A stretch of 64,000 nt of DNA from Clostridia bacterium (GCA_017416345.1 JAFQCR010000015.1:79009-143008); one strand, 5' to 3'; shown: positions 35,704 through 50,549, counted from the stretch's first letter. Notes: generated by a model from the letters alone, not told the origin. Numbers and translations: made by a program.

Positions 35704-38175
35704 TCAGATCTTTTCAAAAACAAAGATTCCGCTTGAAAAACTGCATTTGATGCTGTCACCCTTTTTTATGCTTCCTTCAAGTATCTTTTCGCTCAAAAGA
35801 TCCTCAATACGGCTTTGGATCGAGCGCCTTAACGGACGTGCACCGTAAACGGGATCAAAGCCTGCATCAGCGATCTCGGAAATGGCAGATCTATCAAATT
35901 CCACGGTAATTTCGAGTTCTGAAAGGCGTTTTTTAAGCTGATCGAGCATTTTTTCGGCGATCTCGCAGATCTCATCCTTTGTGAGCTTTGAGAACACGAT
36001 AATGTCATCAACACGGTTCAAAAATTCGGGTCTGAAGGCCGATTTGAGTTCTCCAAGCACCTTTTCTTTTACGTTGACATCGTTGTCAGAGGCGGCTTCC
36101 GTAAAGCCTAACGACTGCTTTTTCTCGGTCAGATGACGTGCACCAAGATTGGATGTCATAATGATAACAGTGTTTTTGAAATTGACCGTCCTGCCTTGCG
36201 AATCTGTAAGTCTGCCGTCCTCAAGTATCTGCAAAAGGATATTGAAAACATCGGGATGAGCCTTTTCTATCTCATCAAACAACACTACAGAATAAGGCGC
36301 TCTGCGTATCTTTTCGGTGAGCTGTCCGCCCTCCTCAAAGCCGACATATCCCGGAGGTGAGCCGATAAGTCGGGACACGGTATGCTTTTCCATATATTCC
36401 GACATATCAAGGCGGACGATGGCGTTTTCGCTGCCGAACATAGCCTCGGCCAAAGCCTTGCAAAGCTCGGTTTTACCAACACCCGTAGGGCCAAGGAAAA
36501 TAAACGAACCAATGGGGCGCTTGGGGTCTTTAAGACCGACCCTGCCTCGACGGATAGCCTTGGCAACGGCCGTTACAGCCTCGGATTGACCGACGATACG
36601 CTCGTGCAAAACACCCTCCAGCTTCAAAAGACGCTCGCTTTCCTCCTCGGTAAGCTGGCTCACGGGGATTCCCGTATTAGTTGAGATAAGCTCGGCGATA
36701 TTTTCGGCAGTAACCTCATTTTTATACTCAGCCGAGCCTTCGTTGTGCTGGCCTTTAACATCGGCAAGCTTTGCATTAAGCTCACGAACCTTATCACGAA
36801 GCTCGGCGGCTTTTTCAAATTGCTGCTGCTCAATAGCCTTATCCTTGGCCTCTTCGGTCTGCTTTATCTCGTTTTCAAGCTCCTTTACATCATCGGGAAC
36901 GACCGAAGCGCTCAGCCTTACACGGGAAGCGGCCTCATCAATAAGATCAATGGCCTTATCGGGCAAAAAGCGGTCGGCAATATATCTTGATGACAGCTTA
37001 ACTGCGGCATCAATAGCCTCATCGGTTATCTTAACCTTGTGATGCGCTTCATATTTTTCACGAAGCCCTTTAAGGATCAAAACAGCATCCTCCTCGGTGG
37101 GTTCACCGACTATGACAGGCTGAAAACGGCGCTCCAAAGCTGCATCCTTTTCAATATTTTTGCGGTATTCATCAAGCGTTGTTGCGCCGATGACCTGCAG
37201 CTCGCCTCTTGCCAATGAAGGCTTTAAAATATTGGCGGCATCAATAGAGCCGTCGGCCGATGCACCTGCACCGACTATAGTGTGTATCTCATCAATGAAA
37301 AGTATCACATCGTCGGCATTCAGCACCTCGTCGATAGCATTTTTTATGCGTTCCTCAAAATCTCCGCGGTATTTTGTTCCTGCTATCATTCCCGTAAGAT
37401 CAAGAGCGATAAGACGCTTGCCTTTAAGCAGCTCGGGGGCATTACCCTCGGCAATTTTCAGAGCCAAGCCTTCGACAACAGCCGTTTTTCCGACACCGGG
37501 TTCACCGATAAGGCAGGGATTGTTTTTGGTGCGGCGGCAAAGTATCTGAATAACACGCTCGATCTCCTGCTGACGGCCGATAACGGGATCTATCTTGCCG
37601 TCCTTCGCCATTGCAGTAAGGTCACGTCCGAATTTGTCGAGCGTCGGGGTCTTGTTGGTGCGGTTGTTAGCGTTTTTATCCGAGCGGCTGTTTTTAGGCT
37701 TGCCTGTACCGGCATTACCGTCATCAGAGTTTGCTTGCTCTGACACATCAAGAACAGTCTCAAGCAAAATGGAAATATCAACGCCAAGCTCCTTTAAAAA
37801 CCTGATGGCATAGTTATCACTTTCACTTAAAACGGCAATCAGAATATGCTCGGTTCCGACCGCAGTACTGCCCAAGTCCCTGGCCCTTTTGACCGAGTTT
37901 TCAATAACTCTTTTAGCTCTTGGAGTAAGATGCTCGGGCGAAAGCTTGGTAGGTGTTCCGAGACCTATATTTTGCTTTATAAGGTCGATTATTTTATCAG
38001 CATCAACATTTTCAGCGCTTAATATCTGAAACGCAACGCTGTCGGGCACCGATGCAAGTCCAAGCAACAGATGCTCGCTTCCGATATAGGTATGGCCAAA
38101 GCCTTCGGCCTTCATAATGGCAATGTTCAGAACGTCATTGGCCTTTGGCGTAAAACCGCCGAAATTATATTTCAT
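35704..38175 (-). CDS. clpC: AAA+ ATPase ClpC
   Basis: 823 residues. Two Clp N-domain repeats (residues 5-145), first AAA+ module ([16 protein letters not shown] near residue 215), a UVR-containing middle domain ([16 protein letters not shown]), second AAA+ module ([16 protein letters not shown] near residue 555) and a C-terminal D2-small domain. ClpC unfolds substrates for ClpP, including proteins marked by McsB arginine phosphorylation. The ATG at 38175 has AAAGGATGAG upstream. Last gene of the ctsR-mcsA-mcsB-clpC operon. ClpP is not in the window. Confidence 0.97.
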   Translation of the reverse strand: MKYNFGGFTPKANDVLNIAIMKAEGFGHTYIGSEHLLLGLASVPDSVAFQILSAENVDADKIIDLIKQNIGLGTPTKLSPEHLTPRAKRVIENSVKRARDLGSTAVGTEHILIAVLSESDNYAIRFLKELGVDISILLETVLDVSEQANSDDGNAGTGKPKNSRSDKNANNRTNKTPTLDKFGRDLTAMAKDGKIDPVIGRQQEIERVIQILCRRTKNNPCLIGEPGVGKTAVVEGLALKIAEGNAPELLKGKRLIALDLTGMIAGTKYRGDFEERIKNAIDEVLNADDVILFIDEIHTIVGAGASADGSIDAANILKPSLARGELQVIGATTLDEYRKNIEKDAALERRFQPVIVGEPTEEDAVLILKGLREKYEAHHKVKITDEAIDAAVKLSSRYIADRFLPDKAIDLIDEAASRVRLSASVVPDDVKELENEIKQTEEAKDKAIEQQQFEKAAELRDKVRELNAKLADVKGQHNEGSAEYKNEVTAENIAELISTNTGIPVSQLTEEESERLLKLEGVLHERIVGQSEAVTAVAKAIRRGRVGLKDPKRPIGSFIFLGPTGVGKTELCKALAEAMFGSENAIVRLDMSEYMEKHTVSRLIGSPPGYVGFEEGGQLTEKIRRAPYSVVLFDEIEKAHPDVFNILLQILEDGRLTDSQGRTVNFKNTVIIMTSNLGARHLTEKKQSLGFTEAASDNDVNVKEKVLGELKSAFRPEFLNRVDDIIVFSKLTKDEICEIAEKMLDQLKKRLSELEITVEFDRSAISEIADAGFDPVYGARPLRRSIQSRIEDLLSEKILEGSIKKGDSIKCSFSSGIFVFEKI

Positions 38176-38195
38176 AAAACTCATCCTTTCATTGT

Positions 38196-39206
38196 TTAGA
38201 GTTCAATATTTTTAAAAGTATTACGGATAGATTCTGCCCTGAAAATATCCCTCTCATTCGGCGTAATATCACCTTTGAGTCGTTTTATCATGGCAGGCTG
38301 AAGCTCGATAAACAGCTTCATCAAAAAAACCGTATCGGGAAGGCTTATAACGCCGGCTCTCAAGCCCAGCATCAGCTTGGTGATATAAGCCATCATTTCG
38401 TCGGTATTAAGCCTTCTTGCGTATTTTAAAATACCGAAGGTACGGCAGACCGAATCCTCCAAAGCGGATCTATCCATCCTCTTTAAAGCATCGTTTTCAC
38501 GCTTGATGATCTCGTTTGCGATGTTTTCAAGATTTTCCAGAGCCGATTGCTCGGATACACCCAGAGTCACCTGATTTGACAACTGATAGATACCCGATTT
38601 CGACTCGCTTCCCTCACCGTAAAACCCACGGAAGGTCAGTCCCAATTTGGTGGTAAGCTCGGCTATTCTGCGAAGGTCACCCAAGCCCTCGAGCACCGGC
38701 AAATGAAGCATCACCGACGCACGTAGACCCGTACCCAAATTGGTCGGGCACTCGGTCAGAAAGCCAAGTTTTTCGCTGAAAGCAAACTTAAGCTTTTGAC
38801 CGACAGCAGTTTCGATTCTTTCGCATATACCGTACGCTTCTTTAAGACATTCACCGCTTTTGAGCACCTGAATACGCAAATGATCCTCTTCACCGATCAT
38901 AATGCTGACCGATTCGTCATCCGACAAAAGCAGGATCCTGCCCTCACGGTTTGCGGCAAACTTTGGGCTGATACAATGGCGTTCAACCATTGCATAGGCT
39001 TCAAGCTCACCCAAGGAATCCATATCTATTTCACGCAAATGTATGCCGATATCAGCGCTCTTTACGGAATCGGCAATCAAACGGTTGGTCTTTTTGAGCT
39101 CGGATAAGCTGAGCCTTGACGGAAAAGGTATACCGTCGATATTACGTGCGAGACGGATGCGTGTGCTTAATGCAACACTTTTATTGTTATATTCATACCA
39201 CAGCAT
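38196..39206 (-). CDS. mcsB: Protein arginine kinase McsB
   Basis: 336 residues of the ATP:guanido phosphotransferase fold. Phosphorylates arginines on proteins, which targets them to ClpC. ATP-binding residues are in STRIRLARNIDGIPFP (near residue 15), and the substrate-loop region is in TECPTNLGTGLRASV (near residue 175). It starts three bases after mcsA and needs McsA for activation in known systems. Confidence 0.96.
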   Translation of the reverse strand: MLWYEYNNKSVALSTRIRLARNIDGIPFPSRLSLSELKKTNRLIADSVKSADIGIHLREIDMDSLGELEAYAMVERHCISPKFAANREGRILLLSDDESVSIMIGEEDHLRIQVLKSGECLKEAYGICERIETAVGQKLKFAFSEKLGFLTECPTNLGTGLRASVMLHLPVLEGLGDLRRIAELTTKLGLTFRGFYGEGSESKSGIYQLSNQVTLGVSEQSALENLENIANEIIKRENDALKRMDRSALEDSVCRTFGILKYARRLNTDEMMAYITKLMLGLRAGVISLPDTVFLMKLFIELQPAMIKRLKGDITPNERDIFRAESIRNTFKNIEL

Positions 39207-39209
39207 CGC

Positions 39210-39716
39210 TTATGCCTCCTCTGCCTTTATTTGATCTCTCAGCTCGGCCGCTTTTTCAAATTCTTCATTTTTGATAGCCTCGGCCATTCTGTCTTTAAGT
39301 TCTTTAATGCGTTGTTCTTTCGGATCAATAACAGCTTCTTGCTGTTTAGGCTGTTCATCGGATTTTGCAGGCAACGGCTTTTTACCGATATGAACCGTCT
39401 TACCGTGGATTCGGGCTATTGTGGGTGCAAGCTGTGCCTCAAATACTTTATAGCAATTAGCGCAACCAACCTTACCCGTACGGCGAATTTCATTGAAATC
39501 AGCACCGCAACAATCACATTTGACGGTAGTTTTTACGTTACCGATATTCTCATTCAATAACGACGACAGCATCTTAAAAACATCGCCGTCAAAGCTCTGT
39601 GTACCGTGATATTCCTTGGCACAATCGGAGCAAAGATACATATCTCTTACGATCCCGTTCAGCACATAATGAATATGCGAGGTCGCATTTTTCATATTAC
39701 ATTTCTGACAAAGCAT
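39210..39716 (-). CDS. mcsA: McsB activator McsA
   Basis: 168 residues. Four CxxC pairs are visible: CQKC near residue 3, CSDC near residue 28, CDCC near residue 68 and CANC near residue 85, forming two zinc sites. A C-terminal UVR motif ([15 protein letters not shown]) contacts ClpC. McsA binds metals and stimulates McsB arginine kinase. Position between ctsR and mcsB is the standard one. Confidence 0.95.
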   Translation of the reverse strand: MLCQKCNMKNATSHIHYVLNGIVRDMYLCSDCAKEYHGTQSFDGDVFKMLSSLLNENIGNVKTTVKCDCCGADFNEIRRTGKVGCANCYKVFEAQLAPTIARIHGKTVHIGKKPLPAKSDEQPKQQEAVIDPKEQRIKELKDRMAEAIKNEEFEKAAELRDQIKAEEA

Positions 39717-39734
39717 AAGATCATCCTTTCGATT

Positions 39735-40187
39735 TTAGATCTGTGACAAAAGCATCTGCTTTAATATGGCGGCACGGACAGAATCACGCAAAACCACCGG
39801 TATCTGCCGCATAACGGGTATGGAAATCGCCGAATACATCAGCTTGACGGTCTTTTCGGTCAACACCCCTGCATTACAGCAGTTTTCAAGCACGATCCTT
39901 GCCGTGGCATCATCGATATCATCTCCTATTGAGTTGACCAGATGCATCAAAGCCGATCTTTCATCAAGCCGCACACGTGTTATGCGGATATAGCCTCCAC
40001 CGCCACGGCGGCTTTCAACCATATATCCGTGCTCAGGTATAAAACGTGATGATAAAACATAGTTGATCTGGCTCGGAACACAGCCAATTTGTGATGCAAA
40101 ATCGTTTCTCTGTATCTCGGCGGTGTTGTCCACCGACTCATCCAGCAAACGGTTTATCTCGGCAGCAATAAGGTCACTTAATCTCAT
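39735..40187 (-). CDS. ctsR: Transcriptional regulator CtsR
   Basis: 150 residues. An N-terminal winged-helix DNA-binding domain (RNDFASQIGCVPSQINYVLSS; the glycine-rich wing is SRRGGGGYIRITR) and a C-terminal dimerisation region that McsB modifies. It represses clp and mcs genes through tandem heptamers, and its own promoter carries such a box. First gene of the operon. Confidence 0.96.
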   Translation of the reverse strand: MRLSDLIAAEINRLLDESVDNTAEIQRNDFASQIGCVPSQINYVLSSRFIPEHGYMVESRRGGGGYIRITRVRLDERSALMHLVNSIGDDIDDATARIVLENCCNAGVLTEKTVKLMYSAISIPVMRQIPVVLRDSVRAAILKQMLLSQI

Positions 40188-40229
40188 ATTTTTACGCTCC
40201 TTTTAAAGGTTTGCTTTTCCTTTGAGTAT

Positions 40230-40265
40230 AGTATAGCACAAAAGTCAAAGAAAGTCAAAGTCAAA
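40230..40265 (-). promoter_or_regulatory. ctsR operon promoter with CtsR box
   Basis: Minus-strand TTGACT (40253-40258), 17-base spacer, TATACT (40230-40235). On the plus strand AGTCAAA-GAA-AGTCAAA (40243-40259) fits the CtsR heptamer repeat exactly, and a third AGTCAAA overlaps at 40259-40265. The box covers the -35. Confidence 0.9.
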
Positions 40266-40351
40266 TTTTCGAATTCACAAATTATTTACATTCACACATA
40301 ATTGCAATTTTGAATAGAATGGCTTAGAAGACACGAAAGGAGGATAACTCA

Positions 40352-40468
40352 ATGTGTAACGGTTTCGGTTCCGGCAACTGCTGCTGGATCATCATTCTTC
40401 TCATCATCGTATTCTGCTGCTGCGGTGGCAACGACGGATGCGGATGCAACAACAACGGTTGCTGCTAA
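40352..40468 (+). CDS. Tiny Cys-rich hydrophobic protein (38 residues)
   Basis: MCNGFGSGNC start, a hydrophobic core WIIILLIIVF, then a Cys/Gly/Asn-rich tail (CCCGGNDGCGCNNNGCC). Nine of 38 residues are Cys. A strong AAAGGAGGATAACTCA precedes the ATG and a good terminator follows, so it is a real gene although very short. Its make-up resembles small clostridial proteins labelled high-cysteine HCB-type. No function is known. The single helix suggests membrane location; Cys could bind metal or cross-link in a spore coat, both inferred. Confidence 0.78.
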   Translation: MCNGFGSGNCCWIIILLIIVFCCCGGNDGCGCNNNGCC

Positions 40469-40482
40469 ACTCCCCTATCTTC

Positions 40483-40518
40483 ACGGCTGACCAAACGGTC
40501 AGCCGTTTCTCTTTTTCC
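40483..40518 (+). terminator. Terminator of the tiny Cys-rich gene
   Basis: 10-bp perfect stem (ACGGCTGACC with GGTCAGCCGT), loop AAAC, followed by TTCTCTTTTTCC. Confidence 0.88.
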
Positions 40519-40548
40519 AATATCGTTATATTTTTCAATATATTTATA

Positions 40549-40577
40549 TTGACTTTATGCGAATACATCGTTATTTT
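40549..40577 (+). promoter_or_regulatory. Possible promoter of alr-lacZ
   Basis: TTGACT, 17-base spacer, TATTTT, about 80 bases before the alr start. The -10 is imperfect. Confidence 0.4.
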
Positions 40578-40659
40578 ATAAAATAAATGTAGCATTTTAT
40601 GTCGCAATGATGTATAATAATTTTGAATATATACAATATTTTGCGATTAGAGGGATACG

Positions 40660-44966
<4,307 letters not shown>

Positions 44967-44977
44967 ATAAATAAAAT

Positions 44978-45012
44978 AGGCTCCCCTTGATTGATCCAAG
45001 GGGAGCCTTTGT
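44978..45012. terminator. Bidirectional terminator between lacZ and the HAD gene
   Basis: 11-bp perfect stem (AGGCTCCCCTT with AAGGGGAGCCT), 9-base loop, TTGTT on the plus side and TATTTTATTTATTT on the minus side. Confidence 0.85.
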
Positions 45013-45653
45013 TATACGTATTTCAAGATTTGCTGAACACTTTCAGCAATATGTGTTGCACCTGATGTTTCAAGTTCTTCTCTCGAACCAAAGCCCCACA
45101 AAACACCGATGGAATCAATACCGTTTTCCTTTGCACCGTCGATATCGTGATGGCGGTCGCCTATCATCACGACCTCAGATTTATCTTTGATATCAAGGCT
45201 TTGCAAAGCGTAGGCTATTACCTTATCCTTCGAGTTGCGACTCGCATCAAAGGTTGCCGCCGCAACAAAATCAAAATATTTCAAAAGGTCAAAATGCTTC
45301 AAGATCTTCATAGTAAACGGTTCGGGCTTGGAGGTTGCAATTATCAGCCTTTTGCCCTTATTCTTCAAGGCTTCAAGCATTTCAACCACACCGTCATATA
45401 CCCTGTTTTCAAAAAGTCCCTTCACGCTGAAGGTCTCTCGGTAAAAGGCGGTGGCCTTTTCGGAATCCTCTTTTGAAAAGCCGTAATACTCCGAAAATGC
45501 ATCGACCAACGGAGGACCTATAAACTTATAAAGTGTTCTTTTATCCTCAACATTTATTCCAAACTTGCTCAACGCATAAGCAACCGAATTTGTAATGCCG
45601 ATCGAGGGGTCGGTCAAGGTGCCGTCAAGGTCAAAAAGCAGATATTTGTACAA
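45012..45653 (-). CDS. HAD-family hydrolase, phosphoglycolate phosphatase-like
   Basis: 213 residues. HAD motifs: YLLFDLDGTLTD (nucleophile Asp) at the start, IIATSKPEPF (motif II Ser/Thr), Lys in SKDKVIAYAL, and VVMIGDRHHDIDGAKENGI (motif IV). A helical cap follows motif I. The substrate is unknown; phosphoglycolate or other small phosphates are likely. No ATG is well placed; a TTG at 45653 has AGAGGTGATACTT upstream and gives the normal N-terminus. An ATG ten codons upstream lacks a site. Confidence 0.85.
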   Translation of the reverse strand: MYKYLLFDLDGTLTDPSIGITNSVAYALSKFGINVEDKRTLYKFIGPPLVDAFSEYYGFSKEDSEKATAFYRETFSVKGLFENRVYDGVVEMLEALKNKGKRLIIATSKPEPFTMKILKHFDLLKYFDFVAAATFDASRNSKDKVIAYALQSLDIKDKSEVVMIGDRHHDIDGAKENGIDSIGVLWGFGSREELETSGATHIAESVQQILKYV

Positions 45654-45671
45654 AAGTATCACCTCTTTATT

Positions 45672-45712
45672 AGAATAACACAAAGCCCTTCGGAAATCAA
45701 TCCGAAGGGCTT
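45672..45712 (-). terminator. Terminator of the hrcA-grpE-dnaK-dnaJ operon
   Basis: 11-bp perfect stem (AAGCCCTTCGG with CCGAAGGGCTT), 8-base loop, followed on the minus strand by TGTGTTATTC, just after the dnaJ stop. Confidence 0.7.
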
Positions 45713-45716
45713 AAAT

Positions 45717-46862
45717 TTAATCCTTGAAGAACTCTTTGACCTTATCAAAGAAGCCTTTGCGCTTTTTGTAGCAGTTATCGTCGGCCGATTCCTCAAACTT
45801 TTTGAGCAGCTCCATCTGCGATTTGTTAAGATTTTTAGGAATCTCAACAATTATCTTGACATACTGGTCACCGCGTCCCGAATAATTAAGACGCTGGATT
45901 CCTTTGCCCTTGAGCTTGAACTCATCACCCGGCTGTGTACCCTCGTGGATGGAGAATTTCACCTTACCGTCCAAGGTAGGCACCGTGATATCGGCACCCA
46001 AAGCAGCCTGGGTAAACGAAACGGGAATTTCGCAGAAAACGTCAAAGCCGTCACGTTCAAAAATAGGATGCGGACGAACCGTTATCTCAACCCTCAAGTC
46101 GCCGTTGGGACCGCCGTTTACACCGGCGTCACCGCCACCGCGAAGGTTCATATACTGTCCGTCATCTACACCTGCGGGAATGTTAATTTCCCTTTCGGTC
46201 GTCCTGCGGACACGGCCCTTACCGTTACACACCTTACAAGGATGATCAATTTTCTTACCCGTACCACGGCAACTGTCGCAGGCGCGTGCCGACTGCATTG
46301 CACCAAACGGAGTACGCTGTGTGACATATATCTGACCCGAACCGTTACAGGTGGGACAGGTAGTAGGATTGTGACCCTTTTCACAGCCGTTTCCGCCGCA
46401 TTCAGCACAGTTTTCAATGCGTGTGAGCTTTATCTTCTTGTTACAGCCCTTTGCGGCCTCCTCAAAGGTCAAAACGACCGACGTTGAGGTATCGGCACCT
46501 TTTCTCGGTGCATTGGGATTGGCACGCCGTCCGCCACCGAAACCGCCGCCGAAAAAGCTTCCGAAAATATCGCCAAGGTCACCGAAATCGCCGAAACCGC
46601 CGCCGTAGCCACCGCCGCCGGCACCGTAATTCGGATCGACACCTGCGTGACCAAACTGGTCGTATCTCGACTTCTTTTCGGAGTCAGACAAAACCTCATA
46701 TGCCTCGTTTACTTCTTTAAAGTTCTTTTCGGCCTCGGCATCACCGGGATGAAGATCGGGATGATATTTTTTAGCCATCTTTCGATAAGCCTTTTTAATT
46801 TCATCATCACTTGCGCTCTTGTCTACTCCAAGCACTTCATAGTAATCTCTTTTATCTGCCAA
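45717..46862 (-). CDS. dnaJ: Chaperone DnaJ
   Basis: 381 residues. J domain with HPD ([12 protein letters not shown]), Gly/Phe-rich segment ([16 protein letters not shown]), a zinc domain of four repeats ([33 protein letters not shown]), two C-terminal beta domains. Type I DnaJ, co-chaperone stimulating DnaK ATPase. Last gene of the HrcA operon. A dispersed repeat of about 90 bases lies between it and dnaK, which may affect the message. Confidence 0.98.
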   Translation of the reverse strand: MADKRDYYEVLGVDKSASDDEIKKAYRKMAKKYHPDLHPGDAEAEKNFKEVNEAYEVLSDSEKKSRYDQFGHAGVDPNYGAGGGGYGGGFGDFGDLGDIFGSFFGGGFGGGRRANPNAPRKGADTSTSVVLTFEEAAKGCNKKIKLTRIENCAECGGNGCEKGHNPTTCPTCNGSGQIYVTQRTPFGAMQSARACDSCRGTGKKIDHPCKVCNGKGRVRRTTEREINIPAGVDDGQYMNLRGGGDAGVNGGPNGDLRVEITVRPHPIFERDGFDVFCEIPVSFTQAALGADITVPTLDGKVKFSIHEGTQPGDEFKLKGKGIQRLNYSGRGDQYVKIIVEIPKNLNKSQMELLKKFEESADDNCYKKRKGFFDKVKEFFKD

Positions 46863-46902
46863 GTGCTTATCCTCCTAAAAATATGTAAATACAAAAACAT
46901 CT

Positions 46903-46995
46903 GTCATCCTGAGCAAAGCGAAGGATCTTTAACACCATACTTAAAACCAGCTCAAAGTAAGATTCTTCGGTCACTTCGTTCCCTCAGAATGACAG
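46903..46995. repeat. Dispersed inverted-repeat element between dnaK and dnaJ
   Basis: Ends match as inverted repeats: TGTCATCCTGAG at the left and CTCAGAATGACA at the right, with GCGAAGGATC and GATTCTTCGG inside, which are also near-complementary. Sequences starting TGTCATCCTGAG occur between genes in many bacterial genomes. It interrupts the operon without terminating it in an obvious way. Confidence 0.65.
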
Positions 46996-47019
46996 GATAA
47001 TTTACATTTTTACAATAAT

Positions 47020-48858
47020 TTATTTCTTGGTATCGTCAACGTCGGTGAAATCGGCGTCATAAACGTTGTTGGGGTCACCGTTGCCGTTGGGTGCACCGTC
47101 GGTAGGTGCCTGACCTGCGGCCTCCTGGGCAGCCTTGTAGACCTTTTCGGAAACAGCGTAGACCTTCTTCTGAAGATCCTCTTGTTTTACCTTAATAGCC
47201 TCGGTGTCGGTACCCTTCAAAGCCTCTTTCAGAGCATCGCAAGCGCCCTTAATATCGGTCTTTTCTTTCTCGGTCAGCTTATCGCCAAAGTCAGCAATGG
47301 TCTTTTCGGAGGTATAAACAAGCTGGTCAGCGTTGTTGCGAAGATCAGCCTCCTCACGGCGCTTCTTATCCTCTGCGGCATACTGCTCGGCCTCTTTAAC
47401 AGCCTTATCGATATCGTCCTTGGACATATTGGTAGAAGAAGTGATGGTGATGGACTGCTCCTTACCGGTTCCGAGATCCTTCGCCGAAACGTTTACGATA
47501 CCGTTGGCATCAATGTCAAACGAAACCTCGATCTGGGGTATACCGCGGGGTGCGGGAGCAATTCCGTCGAGCTTGAATACGCCGAGGGTCTTGTTGTCTT
47601 TTGCGAACTCACGCTCACCCTGCAAAACGTGAACCTCAACCGAGGTCTGACCGTCAGCAGCGGTGGAGAAGATCTGGCTCTTGTTGGTAGGAATGGTGGT
47701 GTTGCGCTCGATGACCTTGGTGCAAACACCGCCCATGGTCTCGATACCCAAGGACAGCGGAGTAACGTCGAGAAGCAGAAGTCCCTTAACGTCGCCGCCG
47801 AGAACACCGCCCTGCAAAGCGGCACCCAAGGCTACACACTCATCGGGGTTGATGCCCTTGAAGGGATCACGGCCGATAAACTTCTTGACTGCCTCCTGAA
47901 CGGCAGGAATACGGCTGGAGCCGCCAACCATCAGAACCTTGTTGATCTCGGAGGTGTTAAGACCCGAATCAGCAAGTGCCTGACGAACGGGACCCATTGT
48001 AGCCTCAACAAGATCTGCAGTGATCTCGTTAAACTTGGCTCTGGTCAATGTGCCCTCATAGTGCTTGGGACCGGTTGCGTCTACGGTGATAAACGGCAGA
48101 TTGATGTCTGCGGTAGTCATGCCCGAGAGATCGATCTTGGCCTTTTCTGCGGCTTCCTTGATTCTCTGCATAGCCATCTTATCGGACGAAAGGTCAATAC
48201 CGTTCTGTGCCTTAAAATCAACAATGATCCAATCCATTATACGCTGGTCAAAGTCGTCACCGCCGAGACGGTTGTTACCTGCGGTAGCAAGAACCTCCTG
48301 AACACCGTCACCCATCTCGATGATGGAAACGTCGAAGGTACCGCCGCCAAGGTCATAAACCATGACCTTCTGGTCATCTTCCTTATCAACACCGAAAGCA
48401 AGAGCTGCTGCGGTAGGCTCGTTGATGATACGCTTGACCTCAAGACCTGCGATCTTACCTGCGTCCTTGGTTGCCTGACGCTGTGCATCGGAGAAGTAAG
48501 CAGGAACGGTGATAACAGCCTCGGTAACGGGAGCACCGAGGTAAGCCTCTGCATCAGCCTTGAGTTTCTGCAGAATGATAGCCGAGATCTCCTGCGGAGT
48601 GTAGTTCTTTCCGTCAATATTTACGTTGTAAGCAGTACCCATTTCTCTCTTGATAGAGATAACGGTTCTGTCGGGGTTGGTGATAGCCTGGCGCTTTGCA
48701 ACCTGGCCGACCATTCTTTCACCGGTCTTGGAGAAAGCAACGACCGACGGAGTTGTTCTTCCGCCTTCAGCGTTAGGAATAACGACAGCCTCGCCGCCTT
48801 CCATAACTGCTACGCAAGAGTTGGTAGTACCAAGGTCAATACCTATAATCTTTCCCAT
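47020..48858 (-). CDS. dnaK: Chaperone DnaK
   Basis: 612 residues, Hsp70. The nucleotide-binding domain opens with [18 protein letters not shown] and includes [13 protein letters not shown] and [14 protein letters not shown]. The substrate domain follows ([17 protein letters not shown]), then a helical lid and a Gly/Pro-rich tail ending in acidic DVDDTKK. The ATG at 48858 has GGAGGTTTTT upstream. A long open frame runs antisense to it, as is common for hsp70 genes. Confidence 0.98.
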   Translation of the reverse strand: MGKIIGIDLGTTNSCVAVMEGGEAVVIPNAEGGRTTPSVVAFSKTGERMVGQVAKRQAITNPDRTVISIKREMGTAYNVNIDGKNYTPQEISAIILQKLKADAEAYLGAPVTEAVITVPAYFSDAQRQATKDAGKIAGLEVKRIINEPTAAALAFGVDKEDDQKVMVYDLGGGTFDVSIIEMGDGVQEVLATAGNNRLGGDDFDQRIMDWIIVDFKAQNGIDLSSDKMAMQRIKEAAEKAKIDLSGMTTADINLPFITVDATGPKHYEGTLTRAKFNEITADLVEATMGPVRQALADSGLNTSEINKVLMVGGSSRIPAVQEAVKKFIGRDPFKGINPDECVALGAALQGGVLGGDVKGLLLLDVTPLSLGIETMGGVCTKVIERNTTIPTNKSQIFSTAADGQTSVEVHVLQGEREFAKDNKTLGVFKLDGIAPAPRGIPQIEVSFDIDANGIVNVSAKDLGTGKEQSITITSSTNMSKDDIDKAVKEAEQYAAEDKKRREEADLRNNADQLVYTSEKTIADFGDKLTEKEKTDIKGACDALKEALKGTDTEAIKVKQEDLQKKVYAVSEKVYKAAQEAAGQAPTDGAPNGNGDPNNVYDADFTDVDDTKK

Positions 48859-48934
48859 AATAAAAACCTCCAAATAGATTTATGTTTGTTAATTTAAATC
48901 AGTTTATCTTCAAAGCAAAAGCCTTAAATTCAAA

Positions 48935-49441
48935 TCAGTTCGCAACCTGAACCATTGCAGGTCTGATAACGGTGTCACCTATTTTATAGCCCTTTTGTAA
49001 AACAGAGCTGATAACGTTTTCACCAAGGTTTTCGTCCTCGATGTGCATCACAGCCTCGTGAAGCTGAGGATCAAAGGTCTCCCCAACCTCACCTATTGCA
49101 ACCAAACCAAGATCGGTTACGGCATCGGTCAGCATTTTGACGATCATCTCAACGCCCTTGGCGTAGTCGGCGCTGTCCTTATCGGCGGCATTTGCACGGT
49201 CAACATTATCAAAAACCGGCAAAAGCTTCTTTAAAAGATTGGCCGAAGTAAACTCTGCGGCGGCTAATTTTTCTTTTTCGGTGCGGCGCTTGAAATTATC
49301 AAATTCAGCCGCAGTACGCAAAAGAAGATCCTTTTGCTGCTGTAGCTCCTCTTGAAGCTTTTTCAACTGTTCATCATTGGCAGCAGACTTTTTAGGTTTC
49401 TTTTCCTTTGTTTCTGCTGTATCCTTTTTCTTTTCAGCCAA
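48935..49441 (-). CDS. grpE: Nucleotide exchange factor GrpE
   Basis: 168 residues. A charged, Lys-rich N-terminus, a long coiled coil (LQEELQQQKDLLLRTAAEFD, then NFKRRTEKEK), and a beta-rich head (EVGETFDPQLHEAVMHIED). Releases ADP from DnaK. Start choice is uncertain: TTG at 49441 has GGAAGGA nine bases upstream and gives MAEKKKD; an ATG at 49450 is immediately after that same purine box, too close for efficient use. Confidence 0.95.
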   Translation of the reverse strand: MAEKKKDTAETKEKKPKKSAANDEQLKKLQEELQQQKDLLLRTAAEFDNFKRRTEKEKLAAAEFTSANLLKKLLPVFDNVDRANAADKDSADYAKGVEMIVKMLTDAVTDLGLVAIGEVGETFDPQLHEAVMHIEDENLGENVISSVLQKGYKIGDTVIRPAMVQVAN

Positions 49442-49494
49442 AGTAAACATTCCTTCCAATATATATTGTTACCGATCGGCGGTAAATAACAAAA

Positions 49495-50529
49495 TTATTC
49501 TTCCAGGTCTCTCATTGCCTGGGTCATAACGGCACCGAGCTTTAACGCAAAATACTCAACTGTCGGCACCAACTGCTCATAAGCCATTCTGACGGGACCG
49601 ATAACACCGATTCTGCCGATATCGGCATTACCAAGGCGGTACTTTGCCACAACAAGGCTTGACGGTGACATTTCGGCCACATTGGTCTGGTCACCGAAGA
49701 TTATCTCGATATCGTCAGTCGTTTCGGCAAGCAGAGAAAACAGCTTATCCTGCTTTGTGAGAAGGCTTAAGACCTCACGTGCATCGTTTTCATTCTCATA
49801 GCACTTAACAATGTTTGATTCACCTTTAACGTGAACACTTTTGGCCTGAAGCTCCTCAACCATTTCAAAAACGCTGGATAAAAGCGGCATCAAAAACAGT
49901 GAAAGGTCACCTGTTCGGGATACAAGCGCCTGCAGAAGCAGATTGGAAAACTTGTTAAGCTCGGTTCCGATAACGTAGAATGACAAAAGCTTTTCAAAAT
50001 GCGATAAAACATCGGGTGCGAGATTAAATGCACTCCGACAGATGCGGCTTCTCGCCTGACCGTCGGAGGTAATGAGCAAAAGCAACACGGTTCTGCGACC
50101 CATTGGCAGTATGTCGACCCGTTTGACAACGGTCTCCTCTTTTGTGACGGTAGCCATCAAGGTCGGGAAGCCCGTAAGCTCGGACAAAAGCTGACCTGCA
50201 ATAGATGCAAGATTTTCGGGATCCTTAGCCGCATCGGCAAGCATCTTATCAATGATAAGCTGAAGGTCATACGGCACTTCTCGGCGGTTCATAAGCTTCT
50301 CAAAATAGAAGCTGTAGCCAACACTTGTGGGCTGTCGACCCGCAGATGTATGCGGTTGGCTTAAAAAGCCAAGCTCGCACAGCTCACTCATTTCGTTACG
50401 CAGGGTTGCAGGAGAAACACCGAGACCGGTAAGTTCAAGCAAAGACTTTGAGCCGACCGGCTCACCCGTCTTGATATAATACTTGATCAACGATCCGAGT
50501 ATTATCTTCTTGCGGTCACTAAGTTCCAT
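49495..50529 (-). CDS. hrcA: Heat-inducible transcription repressor HrcA
   Basis: 344 residues. N-terminal winged helix (LTGLGVSPATLRNEMSELCE, then GFLSQPHTSAGRQPT), a GAF-like middle, and the C-terminal RIGVIGPVRMAYEQLVPTVE dimerisation segment. Binds CIRCE upstream of its own operon, with activity set by GroEL. The ATG at 50529 follows GGAGGGG; a longer in-frame start upstream would include the ribosome site itself. Confidence 0.97.
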   Translation of the reverse strand: MELSDRKKIILGSLIKYYIKTGEPVGSKSLLELTGLGVSPATLRNEMSELCELGFLSQPHTSAGRQPTSVGYSFYFEKLMNRREVPYDLQLIIDKMLADAAKDPENLASIAGQLLSELTGFPTLMATVTKEETVVKRVDILPMGRRTVLLLLITSDGQARSRICRSAFNLAPDVLSHFEKLLSFYVIGTELNKFSNLLLQALVSRTGDLSLFLMPLLSSVFEMVEELQAKSVHVKGESNIVKCYENENDAREVLSLLTKQDKLFSLLAETTDDIEIIFGDQTNVAEMSPSSLVVAKYRLGNADIGRIGVIGPVRMAYEQLVPTVEYFALKLGAVMTQAMRDLEE

Positions 50530-50549
50530 CCCGTCCCCTCCTTTTCGTT

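Noticed and set aside
47182-48897. 571-codon open frame opposite dnaK
   Set aside because: Antisense frames of this kind are common in hsp70 genes because of codon bias. It lacks a ribosome site and a recognisable domain, and dnaK is certain.
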